From: Paenibacillus ehimensis NBRC 15659
GTDB lineage: Bacteria > Bacillota > Bacilli > Paenibacillales > NBRC-103111
Assembly: GCF_004000785.1 (NCBI RefSeq)
Contig: NZ_BILX01000022.1
Location: 35,188 to 99,187, forward strand
Length of the DNA: 64,000 bases
Direction of reading: 5' to 3'
Translations under genes and position numbers: made by a program
The notes under the pieces: model-generated
Seen by the model: only the letters and a program-made list of their open reading frames with translations
Told to the model about the DNA's origin: nothing
The model's database searches: none
Part shown: piece by piece, positions 33,909 through 41,479 of the stretch
Numbering within the stretch: the stretch's first letter is position 1
How the letters are laid out: each line of letters begins with the position of its first letter

Positions 33909-34811
33909 ATGGAGACGACGCTGCGCATAGGCATCATCGGGCTCGACACGTCGCACGTCACGGCGTTCACGAAGCTGCTGAACGACCCGTCGGATGCGAA
34001 CCATGTGCCGGGAGGACGGGTGATCGCCGCTTATCCGGGCGGCTCCGCCGACTTCCCGCTCAGCATTGACCGGGTCGGCGGCTTTACACAAGAGCTGCAA
34101 GGGCAATACGACGTTTCTATTATGGAAACGCCGGAAGCCGTCGCGGAATCGGTTGACGCGCTGCTGCTCGAATCAGCGGACGGACGGGTACACTTGGAGC
34201 AGTTTCGGGCCATCGCCCCTTATGGCAAGCCGGTGTTTATCGACAAGCCGCTTGCGCTCAGCTCGCGGGAGGCGTATGAAATCGCGGAGCTTGCGCAACA
34301 ATACGATATTCCGGTCATGAGCGCTTCCGCGCTGCGGTATTCCGAAGGGCTCGCCGGTGCGCTGGCGGAAGCTGACGGAGCCATTACGGGAGCCGATGCC
34401 TTCGGACCGATGCATTTCGAACCGACGCAGCCGGGATACTACTGGTACGGGATTCATACGGCCGAGCTGCTGTACCGTGCCATGGGGGCAGGATGCCGGG
34501 AAGTGTCAGTGACGGCGACCGGTGATTTCGACGTCCTTACCGGCGTCTGGCAGGACGGCCGGATCGGTACGGTACGGGGCAGCCGGCGGCCGGGTCAAAG
34601 CTTCGGCGCCACGCTGCATACTGGCAGAGGACCGCGCCTGGTCGATGTGTCCAAAGACGGCAGACCGTTTTACGCCAGCCTGCTGGTCGAGGTCATGAAG
34701 ATGTTCAAGTCGGGAGTACCGGGCATTCCGTTGACGGTGACGCTGGAGATAATCCGCTTCCTCGAAGCGGCCAATGAAAGCCGGGGGACAGGGCGGCGGG
34801 TCAAGCTGTAG
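33909..34811 (+). CDS. Gfo/Idh/MocA-family oxidoreductase (short form)
   Basis: A 300-residue protein beginning LRIGIIGLDTSHVTAFTKLLND, where the glycine-rich loop is GLDTSH instead of GxGxxG. The active-site motif is FIDKPL, and HTAELLYRAMGAG carries the catalytic-region His. Such DTSH-type members form their own subgroup and may not use NAD(P) in the normal way. There is little ribosome site, but it starts four bases after the previous stop, so coupling is likely. Last gene of the cluster. Confidence 0.82.
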   Translation: METTLRIGIIGLDTSHVTAFTKLLNDPSDANHVPGGRVIAAYPGGSADFPLSIDRVGGFTQELQGQYDVSIMETPEAVAESVDALLLESADGRVHLEQFRAIAPYGKPVFIDKPLALSSREAYEIAELAQQYDIPVMSASALRYSEGLAGALAEADGAITGADAFGPMHFEPTQPGYYWYGIHTAELLYRAMGAGCREVSVTATGDFDVLTGVWQDGRIGTVRGSRRPGQSFGATLHTGRGPRLVDVSKDGRPFYASLLVEVMKMFKSGVPGIPLTVTLEIIRFLEAANESRGTGRRVKL

Positions 34812-35031
34812 ATTTTTTGCAACATTTTTGAAACCGGAATCGCCTCCTTGCGTATAAGTATCGTAACGTTTGCTATCCTTGGAAAATCAAATAGGAAATA
34901 CTCGGAGGAGCCTGTCACCTTAGCTTTGCTATGTTTATTTAGCAGCTATGGTTGATGGGCTTCTTTTTGTATGTTTTTGCCTGAATATCCACAGGATAAG
35001 CACGATAACAAACAGAAGGGCGGTCGGTATT

Positions 35032-36195
35032 ATGCTTATTTTTCAATTGGCTATCATTTTGCTTGCTTCCAAAATTGCGGGAGACCTCAGCGTTAAATTA
35101 GGACAGCCTTCCGTGCTCGGAAAGCTGCTGATCGGGATCGTGTTGGGGCCAACGGTGCTCGGGATCGTCACGAATACTGACATTTTAACGGAAATCAGTC
35201 AAATCGGCGTCATTCTGCTGATGTTCATTGCCGGACTGGAAACCGACGTCGAGGAATTCAAGCATACGGGGAAGCCTTCCGCTTATGTGGGGGTCGCGGG
35301 AATTATCGTGCCGCTGGTCGGCGGGTTTTTGGCCGGGCAAGTCATGGGGCTTCCGACGATACAGGCCGTTTTCCTCGGATTGCTGCTGTCGGCCACCAGC
35401 GTCAGTATTTCGGTGCAGGCGCTGAAGGAAATGGGGAAGCTGAAGTCCCGTGCGGGGGCTACGATTCTTGGGGCCGCGGTCATCGATGACGTTCTCGTCA
35501 TCATTGCGCTGGCGTTTGTGATGAGCTTTGCAGGGGGAGATGTGAATCTGGGTGTCGTTGTCCTGAAAAAAGTAATCTTTTTCGCCGGGGCGATTCTTAT
35601 TGCTTGGAAGGTCGTTCCTTGGGTGCTGAAAAAATTCGCGCCTCTCCGTGTCACCGAAGCGGTCATATCCGCCGCTCTCATCATCTGCTTCGCATACGCC
35701 TACTTGGCTGAGTATGCAGGGGTTGCCGCCATCATCGGAGCTTATATCGCCGGTGTAGCGATCAGCGTCACGAAATATAAGCACGAGGTGTTCGAGAAGG
35801 TCGAAACGATCGGCTATTCGATTTTCGTTCCGGTGTTCTTTACTTCCATCGGTGTGTCCGCGGAGTTCACGGGAATTGCCGGCAATCTTGGCTTGATCGT
35901 CGTTTTGAGCGTTCTGGCGATTCTCACCAAGCTGGTCGGCTCGGCGCTGGGTGCGAAATGGGCCGGCTTTGCCTGGAAACCCTCCTTGGGCATCGGGGCT
36001 GCGATGGTATCGCGGGGAGAAGTCGCGCTGATCATCGCCGCCATGGGGCTGGACGCCGGTTTGCTGAGCAAAGAGATGTTCGCCGTCCTCCTGGTGGTTG
36101 TCTTGGTGACGACTCTCGTAACGCCGCCGATGATGAAATGGTTCTTCAAGGAGTCCGCAACGGCGGGCGAAAAACATAACGGTCAATCCGCTTGA
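35032..36195 (+). CDS. Cation:proton antiporter, CPA2 family
   Basis: A 387-residue membrane protein with about 12 helices. PSVLGKLLIGIVLGPTVLG (near 23-41) and AGLETDVEEFKHTGKPS are typical of KefB/NapA-type antiporters, and AAVIDDVLVIIALA (near 151-164) carries the ion-binding Asp-Asp pair. ATG at 35032 is preferred over one at 34948 because the earlier part is not hydrophobic-helix-like and AGAAGGGCGG precedes the later ATG. There is no C-terminal RCK/TrkA domain. Na+ or K+ export is likely; which one is not clear. Confidence 0.87.
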   Translation: MLIFQLAIILLASKIAGDLSVKLGQPSVLGKLLIGIVLGPTVLGIVTNTDILTEISQIGVILLMFIAGLETDVEEFKHTGKPSAYVGVAGIIVPLVGGFLAGQVMGLPTIQAVFLGLLLSATSVSISVQALKEMGKLKSRAGATILGAAVIDDVLVIIALAFVMSFAGGDVNLGVVVLKKVIFFAGAILIAWKVVPWVLKKFAPLRVTEAVISAALIICFAYAYLAEYAGVAAIIGAYIAGVAISVTKYKHEVFEKVETIGYSIFVPVFFTSIGVSAEFTGIAGNLGLIVVLSVLAILTKLVGSALGAKWAGFAWKPSLGIGAAMVSRGEVALIIAAMGLDAGLLSKEMFAVLLVVVLVTTLVTPPMMKWFFKESATAGEKHNGQSA

Positions 36196-36344
36196 GACGA
36201 CAGGGGCAAGGGGGAGGGGAGCCTGCTCGCTCCAAACCTATTCTGGAAATTGTTCCCTGATAGGTCGCTGCACAAAATATATAGATGATTATTCGCAGCC
36301 AATCCTCCCTTTATTTGCTTCTCAGAGCTGTATAAAAGCGACGG

Positions 36345-37109
36345 TTACCATTCCGCTGTCATGCGATTACGAAAAAAGCCGCCGGTTGGACCGTTCTCAT
36401 CGAGTGTTGCCAGCCAAACGGCGGTATCTGCTCCTTCAGCGGCAGATAAAGGGGCGTCCGAGCCTCCCATATCTGTCCGTACACTTCCGGGGCAAGCTGC
36501 ATTTACTTTTATGCCCATATCCGCCACTTCGTGTGCGACTAAACAAGTTAAGGCATTGACCATTGTTTTTGAGATGCGATAAGCGGACGATTTCCCCTTT
36601 AAACCTAGCAAGCCTTGGTGAACCTGAAAAGATCCTACGCCCGACGATACATTAACGATACGTCCATAATGATGTTCTTTCATTAAAGGGACTGCAGCTT
36701 GAATGAGATTCAGAACTCCAAAGTAATTGGTTTCCAACGTTTCTTTCATGACGGGCTCTTTCACATCTAAGACGGAAATTCCCCTGTCGAGAATAACCCC
36801 TGCGTTATTCACGAGTACATCGAGCCGGCCGTACTTTGTTTTCACACGCTTCATCAGCTCGTCGATGCTGTCGCGGCAACTCACGTCAACAACTTCTAAT
36901 TCAACTGTCACCCCGTCCTTGCTCAATTGGTCAACTGCGAATGTCCCCTTCTCCGCGTCGCGACAACCGATCAAGACTCTTATGCCTTTCAAGGAAAGCT
37001 GGCGGGCGATTTCCAGCCCGATTCCCCGGTTCCCTCCAGTAACTAATGCAATCCGTGGTAGAAGGTTGTTCAATCTAGTTTCTCCGTTTGACTGATCATA
37101 TTTTTCCAC
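36345..37109 (-). CDS. Short-chain dehydrogenase/reductase, carbonyl-reductase type
   Basis: A 254-residue SDR with ALVTGGNRGIGLEIA (cofactor, about 21-35), LVNNAGV (about 99-105), catalytic Ser in VNVSSGVG and YRISK. The C-terminus ATLDENGPTGGFFRNRM fits the carbonyl-reductase-like group. Its first 40 bases overlap the end of the MerR gene upstream on the same strand, so the two are cotranscribed and the SDR is the likely target of MerR control. Confidence 0.88.
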   Translation of the reverse strand: MEKYDQSNGETRLNNLLPRIALVTGGNRGIGLEIARQLSLKGIRVLIGCRDAEKGTFAVDQLSKDGVTVELEVVDVSCRDSIDELMKRVKTKYGRLDVLVNNAGVILDRGISVLDVKEPVMKETLETNYFGVLNLIQAAVPLMKEHHYGRIVNVSSGVGSFQVHQGLLGLKGKSSAYRISKTMVNALTCLVAHEVADMGIKVNAACPGSVRTDMGGSDAPLSAAEGADTAVWLATLDENGPTGGFFRNRMTAEW

Positions 37110-37447
37110 TTCAATAAACTCCTTTCTAATTGAGTCTCGGCTTTGCGCAGAAAATCGATTTGAGCTTTTATCTCATTTAATTTTCTTTCTCCTACTTCAA
37201 TAGCATTAGGCAGGCATTGCAGCTTCTCTCCATCCTGGAACAGGCAGTCAAAGAAATCAGTGATTTCTTTCGTCGTAAGTCCAAGGCTAAAATAAAGTTG
37301 AATAAACTTCACTTTTTCAATATCGGATTCAGCATAATCCCGATAGCCATTTTCCAGACGGGTGGGGCTTAATAAATTTTTTTCTTCGTAATACCTTAAA
37401 GAACGCAAGCTTACACCTGTTCTTCTGGATAGCTCGCTAATATGTAT
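37070..37447 (-). CDS. MerR-family regulator with apparent AUA start
   Basis: The N-terminal winged helix reads HISELSRRTGVSLRSLRYYEEKNLLSPTRLENGYRDY, a textbook MerR start, followed by a helical effector region to give about 125 residues. The only in-frame standard start is GTG at 37480, but the predicted promoter -10 (37479-37484) covers it, so it would not be in the mRNA. AAGGAGG (37462-37456) sits eight bases before ATA at 37447, giving the family-typical N-terminus. Either AUA is used, or an ATG was mutated or misread there. The gene overlaps the following SDR by 40 bases. Confidence 0.75.
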   Translation of the reverse strand: MHISELSRRTGVSLRSLRYYEEKNLLSPTRLENGYRDYAESDIEKVKFIQLYFSLGLTTKEITDFFDCLFQDGEKLQCLPNAIEVGERKLNEIKAQIDFLRKAETQLERSLLKWKNMISQTEKLD

Positions 37448-37478
37448 ACAAATCTCCTCCTTGATTTGATTAATTATC

Positions 37479-37509
37479 ACAATAAACCATCACATCATGT
37501 GAAGGTCAA
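37479..37509 (-). promoter_or_regulatory. MerR-type promoter with 19-bp spacer and central dyad
   Basis: On the minus strand -35 TTGACC (37509-37504) and -10 TATTGT (37484-37479) are 19 bases apart, the long spacer typical of MerR-activated promoters. TCACATGATGTGA (37502-37490), a 6-bp-arm dyad, fills the spacer. Confidence 0.72.
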
Positions 37510-37560
37510 GAATCATTTTTCATTCGCGTTGCATGGTGTAGTATAACGGTGAACAATTGG

Positions 37561-37592
37561 AAAAGAGCCCCAGACACATCTGGAGCTCTTTT
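37561..37592 (-). terminator. Terminator after the sugar ABC operon
   Basis: AAAAGAGCCCCAGA (37561-37574) pairs with TCTGGAGCTCTTTT (37579-37592), with one wobble. On the minus strand the stem ends in TTTT, 51 bases past the solute-binding protein stop. Confidence 0.9.
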
Positions 37593-37642
37593 CATCTTTT
37601 ATCACGTTCGCAAACGGGATGCGGCGCTGCAATGGAGCGGTA

Positions 37643-39232
37643 TTACTTCCACTGCGGACCGGTGTAGCCGTTCGCCTTGAGGCCCTCGTTCACTTCCTTA
37701 ATGATCTGGGCGCCGCCTTTATCGGACCATTCCTTGACCATTTTGTCCCAATCGGACAGCGGCTTTTCGCCGAAAATCATTTTTGTTTGCTCCGTGTACA
37801 GGAACTTGGACAGCTCGGTGTCTTTCGAGGCCCTCGTCTCGGAAAACACTGCGTTAATCGGGTTGATCAGATGCTTCGTCTCGCCGTGCATTTTCTCCAG
37901 GCTGGCCGCCAGATCGCGCAGCAGCGGGACGGTGTATTCCTTCGAGTAACCGTTGGCCGCGTCGTTAGGAGCCCACATCGTTTTGTCCGGCAAATAGTTG
38001 GCCGGCGCAAGACCTTTTTCCTCGACCTCTCGTCGCACGCTGCCGTTCTCGATTTTGTAGCCTTGGCCTTCTTTGCCGTTCAGCCAGTCAAAATCGGCAT
38101 TGGCGGCGTTGCGCTGCTCCAGCGGCACAAACTTCCGGCCGTAGTCGAGCATCTCCATAATTTTGTTCACTTTGTCCGGCTCCTTCGCCAGCTTCGCATT
38201 CAGCATGACGATGCCGTAGTAGCCGGGGGAGGAGACGAAGCCTTGCGAGCCGTCCGGCGCTTGGAACGGGGGAATCGGCACGATTTTGGCGTTCGGGTTC
38301 ACGTCGACCAGCCCTTGCATAGAGGTCGGGTTCATGCCGCGCGGCGTACCGATGAAGATGCCCGCCTTGCCGGAGTAGAATTCCTTGTTCGTCTGCGCCC
38401 AGTTGAGCAGGGCGAAGTCCTTCGTGATCGCGCCTTCCTTGTACAGGTCGGCCAGCCAGCCGATATGCTGCTTCCGCGCCTCGGAGATAATGCCGGGGAT
38501 CACTTGTCCATCGGCGTTTTTATGGTACCAGGCTTCGAAATCCCAATAAGCGCCCATTCCGAAGCTCGGGTTAATGTTTGCGGACATGGCGAGCCCGTAC
38601 GTATCGTTCTTGCCGTTGCCGTCAGGGTCGTCTTTGGTGAAGGCGATCGCCACTTTTTTCAGCTCGTCGTAGTTTTTCGGAACCTCCAGCCCCAGCTTGT
38701 CCAGCCAGTCTTTGCGGATGATCGGGGTCAACTGGTAGGTCTCGGTTAAGTACTTTTGGACCGCGTATATTTTGCCGTTCACCGTAACGGCTTTGCGGGT
38801 GTTGTCCGGAATCTGCTTCATCGTCGGGTATTTGTCGAGCAGATCGTTGAGAGGTAAAAAGGCTCCCTGCTTCGCCCATTTATAGAAGTTGGAGTCCGGA
38901 CCTTCCATGACGATGATGTCGGGAATTTCGCCCGAAGCCACGACGGCGCTCAGCTTCTGGTCGTAATCGGAGCGGACCACGTATTGCGGCTTGAAATCGA
39001 CGTTGAATTTCTCGTTGATCATTTCGAGGCCCTTGCCTCCGGTCGGAGGAAACGCCCCGTAACGATAATCGATCATCGTAATGGTGTGTTTCTTCTGGCT
39101 GTCCGCTGCGGTGCCGGTGCCTCCGGCGTTCGGTTGATCGGGCTTCGCTTCTCCGCCGCCGGTGCAGGCGGACGTTAACGTCATGGCCCCGACGAGTGCG
39201 GCGGCCGTCCATGTTTTTCCTCTGTAGTTCAT
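37643..39232 (-). CDS. Sugar ABC transporter solute-binding lipoprotein (LplA type)
   Basis: A 529-residue extracellular receptor with lipoprotein signal MNYRGKTWTAAALVGAMTLTSAC (lipobox TSAC) and a Gly-rich linker. The body has the large Paenibacillus LplA-type features: VASGEIPDIIVMEGPDSNFYKWAKQGAFLPLNDLLDKYP, IRKDWLDKLGLEVPKNYDE, DPDGNGKNDTYGLA. ATG at 39232 follows GGGAGGGG by seven bases. It is last in the operon permease-permease-receptor, without an ATPase gene, as is usual for systems sharing a common ATPase. Substrate: probably an oligosaccharide or modified sugar, not known. Confidence 0.92.
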   Translation of the reverse strand: MNYRGKTWTAAALVGAMTLTSACTGGGEAKPDQPNAGGTGTAADSQKKHTITMIDYRYGAFPPTGGKGLEMINEKFNVDFKPQYVVRSDYDQKLSAVVASGEIPDIIVMEGPDSNFYKWAKQGAFLPLNDLLDKYPTMKQIPDNTRKAVTVNGKIYAVQKYLTETYQLTPIIRKDWLDKLGLEVPKNYDELKKVAIAFTKDDPDGNGKNDTYGLAMSANINPSFGMGAYWDFEAWYHKNADGQVIPGIISEARKQHIGWLADLYKEGAITKDFALLNWAQTNKEFYSGKAGIFIGTPRGMNPTSMQGLVDVNPNAKIVPIPPFQAPDGSQGFVSSPGYYGIVMLNAKLAKEPDKVNKIMEMLDYGRKFVPLEQRNAANADFDWLNGKEGQGYKIENGSVRREVEEKGLAPANYLPDKTMWAPNDAANGYSKEYTVPLLRDLAASLEKMHGETKHLINPINAVFSETRASKDTELSKFLYTEQTKMIFGEKPLSDWDKMVKEWSDKGGAQIIKEVNEGLKANGYTGPQWK

Positions 39233-39314
39233 TGACAAACCCCTCCCATGATTGGATCATACTCTGAAACCATTGATTTATACAAGTTCGCATGTCTGAC
39301 GGGATGTTCCGAAG

Positions 39315-40190
39315 TCAGCCTTTGACGGACCCGAGCATCACCCCCTTGGCAAAATGCTTTTGCAGGAACGGATATACGACGAGAATCGGAACGGTCGCGA
39401 CGATGATCGCCGCCATTTGGATCGTATCCGCCGGGGGAGCGTGTTCGAGCAAAATTTGACTGCTGCCGAGCGCCGTTTGCGCCTCGCCGACGACGACCAT
39501 CTGGCGCAGAATGACTTGAATCGGCCATTTTTCCGGTTCGTTCAAGTACAGGATGCCCGTAAAATAATTGTTCCAGTGCAGCACCGCATAGAACAGGGCG
39601 AAGGCGGCCAATGACGGTTTGGATAAAGGGAGCATGATGTTCCAGAACACCTTCAGATCGTTGGCGCCGTCGATGACCGCCGCTTCGTGCAGCTCGCCCG
39701 GGATGCCGACGAAAAACTGCCGCATGACGATCAGGTTGAACGGATTGATGGCGATCGGCAGGATGAGTGCCCAGATCGAGTTCAAGAGGTTCGTTTCCTT
39801 CACGATCAGATACGTCGGAATCATACCCGCGCTGAACAGCAGTGTGAAGAGGACAAGCATCAGCATGATCCGTTGACCGATGACCGGGCGGGCCAGTGTA
39901 TAAGCGAAGGTGGACGTAAACGCCAGATTGACCAACGTGCCGATCACGGTCACAAGCACGGTCACGCCGACCGAACGGACGAACGATTCCGAAGCGAAAA
40001 TATATTCGTAGGCGCTGAGCACCCACTCTTTCGGAAACCAGATGATGTCATGCTGCAAAAATTCTTTGTACGAGGCGAAAGAGACGGCCAGCACGTACCA
40101 GAACGGCGCCAGCATAATCAAGGCGATGAGGCCGAGCAGCAGGACGTTGGCGATATCGATGAACCGGTCTCCCAAGGTTCGATGATGCAA
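39315..40190 (-). CDS. Sugar ABC transporter permease (YtcP/LplC type)
   Basis: Inner-membrane permease of about 291 residues with six helices. The EAA loop is GIPGELHEAAVIDGANDLKVFWNIMLPLSKP. The possible ATG at 40199 has AAAGG directly touching it, so the TTG at 40190, eight bases after AAAGGA, is preferred; the N-terminus is then LHHRTLGDRF, as in relatives. It pairs with the permease encoded just upstream. Confidence 0.9.
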   Translation of the reverse strand: MHHRTLGDRFIDIANVLLLGLIALIMLAPFWYVLAVSFASYKEFLQHDIIWFPKEWVLSAYEYIFASESFVRSVGVTVLVTVIGTLVNLAFTSTFAYTLARPVIGQRIMLMLVLFTLLFSAGMIPTYLIVKETNLLNSIWALILPIAINPFNLIVMRQFFVGIPGELHEAAVIDGANDLKVFWNIMLPLSKPSLAAFALFYAVLHWNNYFTGILYLNEPEKWPIQVILRQMVVVGEAQTALGSSQILLEHAPPADTIQMAAIIVATVPILVVYPFLQKHFAKGVMLGSVKG

Positions 40191-40219
40191 GCGGATCATC
40201 CTTTCTTTAGCGGACGAGT

Positions 40220-41194
40220 CTAAAATACGCCGTCGTCGCCGAGTTTTTTGGCTATATAATTGGCCGACAGCACGAGTACAAGCCCGACGGCTCCCTTGAA
40301 CAAGCCGACCGCTGTCGCGAAGCTGTAGTCCGATTGTCCGATCCCCTTGAAGAACACGTACGTGTCGAGGATATTACCGATCTCCATATTGAACGGATTC
40401 AGCATCAGGAAGATTTGTTCGTATCCGGCATCCATGACATGACCAAGCCGCAGGATGAGCAGGATGACGATCGTATTGCGGATGGCCGGCAGCGTGATGT
40501 GCCACATTTGGCGGAACCGTCCAGCGCCGTCCATGGTCGCCGCTTCGTAGAGCTGCGGATTCACGCCGGCCAGCGCCGCAAGGAACAGAATCGTTCCCCA
40601 GCCGGCTTCCTTCCAGATCACTTGGAGGATGACGATTGGCTTAAAATAGCTTGGATCGGTCAAAAACGGAACCGGCTGCGCGAGGCCGAATCCTTGCTTG
40701 AGGAGATCGTTGACGACGCCGTTCCCTTTCAAAAAGATCGTGCAGATCCCGATGACGACGACCCACGACAGGAAGTGGGGGAGGTAAATGACCGACTGGA
40801 CGATGCGCTTATAGATTTGGTTGCGCAGCTCGTTCAGCATCAGGGCCAGCACGATCGGAATCGGGAAGGCGAATACGATTTGCAGAAACGAGATCGACAA
40901 GGTGTTCCACAACACCTGCACGATTTCCGGATCTTCGAAAATCCGGGCAAAATGCTTCCAGCCTACCCACTCGCTGCCCGCTATGCCTTGAAACGGGCTG
41001 TAATCGATGAACGCCATGTACAGCCCCGCCATAGGGACGTAGCGGTAAATCAGGAAATAAGCGATGCCGGGCAAGCCGAGCAGCAGCAGGTACCGGTCCT
41101 TCCATAGCCGGGCCCGCAAACGTCCGGGACGGCTCGTAGAAGAGGTCTTACGGACAGCGGGTGAGGAGTGGGGATGGGGGTTCAAGGTGTTCAA
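40220..41194 (-). CDS. Sugar ABC transporter permease (YteP/LplB type)
   Basis: About 324 residues with six helices and the EAA loop VNPQLYEAATMDGAGRFRQMWHITLPAIRNT. YLLLLGLPGIAYFLIYRYVPMAGLYMAFIDYSPFQGI is the characteristic LplB-type first helix and loop. AAGGAGGA (41208-41201) directly abuts an ATG at 41200, so the TTG at 41194, six bases on, is preferred as start. First gene of the three-gene transport operon; a promoter candidate lies at 41271-41300. Confidence 0.9.
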   Translation of the reverse strand: MNTLNPHPHSSPAVRKTSSTSRPGRLRARLWKDRYLLLLGLPGIAYFLIYRYVPMAGLYMAFIDYSPFQGIAGSEWVGWKHFARIFEDPEIVQVLWNTLSISFLQIVFAFPIPIVLALMLNELRNQIYKRIVQSVIYLPHFLSWVVVIGICTIFLKGNGVVNDLLKQGFGLAQPVPFLTDPSYFKPIVILQVIWKEAGWGTILFLAALAGVNPQLYEAATMDGAGRFRQMWHITLPAIRNTIVILLILRLGHVMDAGYEQIFLMLNPFNMEIGNILDTYVFFKGIGQSDYSFATAVGLFKGAVGLVLVLSANYIAKKLGDDGVF

Positions 41195-41270
41195 GCACAT
41201 TCCTCCTTAGGGCCGCAACGAACCGGAGGCGTTTACATTCCGACGGTTGCGAATCGTTGTTGTTGATCCG

Positions 41271-41300
41271 ATTATCGGGGAATGGGACAACTCACGGCAA
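41271..41300 (-). promoter_or_regulatory. Candidate promoter for the sugar ABC operon
   Basis: On the minus strand -35 TTGCCG (41300-41295) and -10 GATAAT (41276-41271) are 18 bases apart. It lies in the 285-base gap between the AraC gene and the first permease, after the AraC terminator. Confidence 0.4.
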
Positions 41301-41414
41301 TTTTCTATTTTTCATCGGTAAGGAAAAAAAGGATAAAGATCCGCAAAAAAGGAAAAAGCCGAAAAACCGCGTCATGACGGGATTTATCGTTATGGGGAAC
41401 GGCGAGGAAAATGA

Positions 41415-41451
41415 AAAAACGCCGGCTCGGAAGGACCCGAAACATCGGCGC
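41415..41451 (-). terminator. Terminator after the AraC regulator gene
   Basis: On the minus strand CGCCG (41451-41447) pairs with CGGCG (41425-41421) with an inner TCGG/CCGA stem, followed by six Ts. It separates the regulator from the ABC genes. Confidence 0.7.
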
Positions 41452-41479
41452 TGAAGGAAAACAATGAGGACGGAAGAGG

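Noticed and set aside
32534..33970. Long open frames on the strand opposite the isomerase/dehydrogenase genes
   Set aside because: They mirror the codon structure of real genes, have no ribosome sites and show Arg/His-rich, family-less translations.
34828..34858. TTGAAA...TATAAG as promoter for the CPA2 antiporter
   Set aside because: The 19-base spacing and poor -10 make it too weak to list; I also looked for a c-di-AMP or K+ riboswitch in the leader and could not match the conserved elements.
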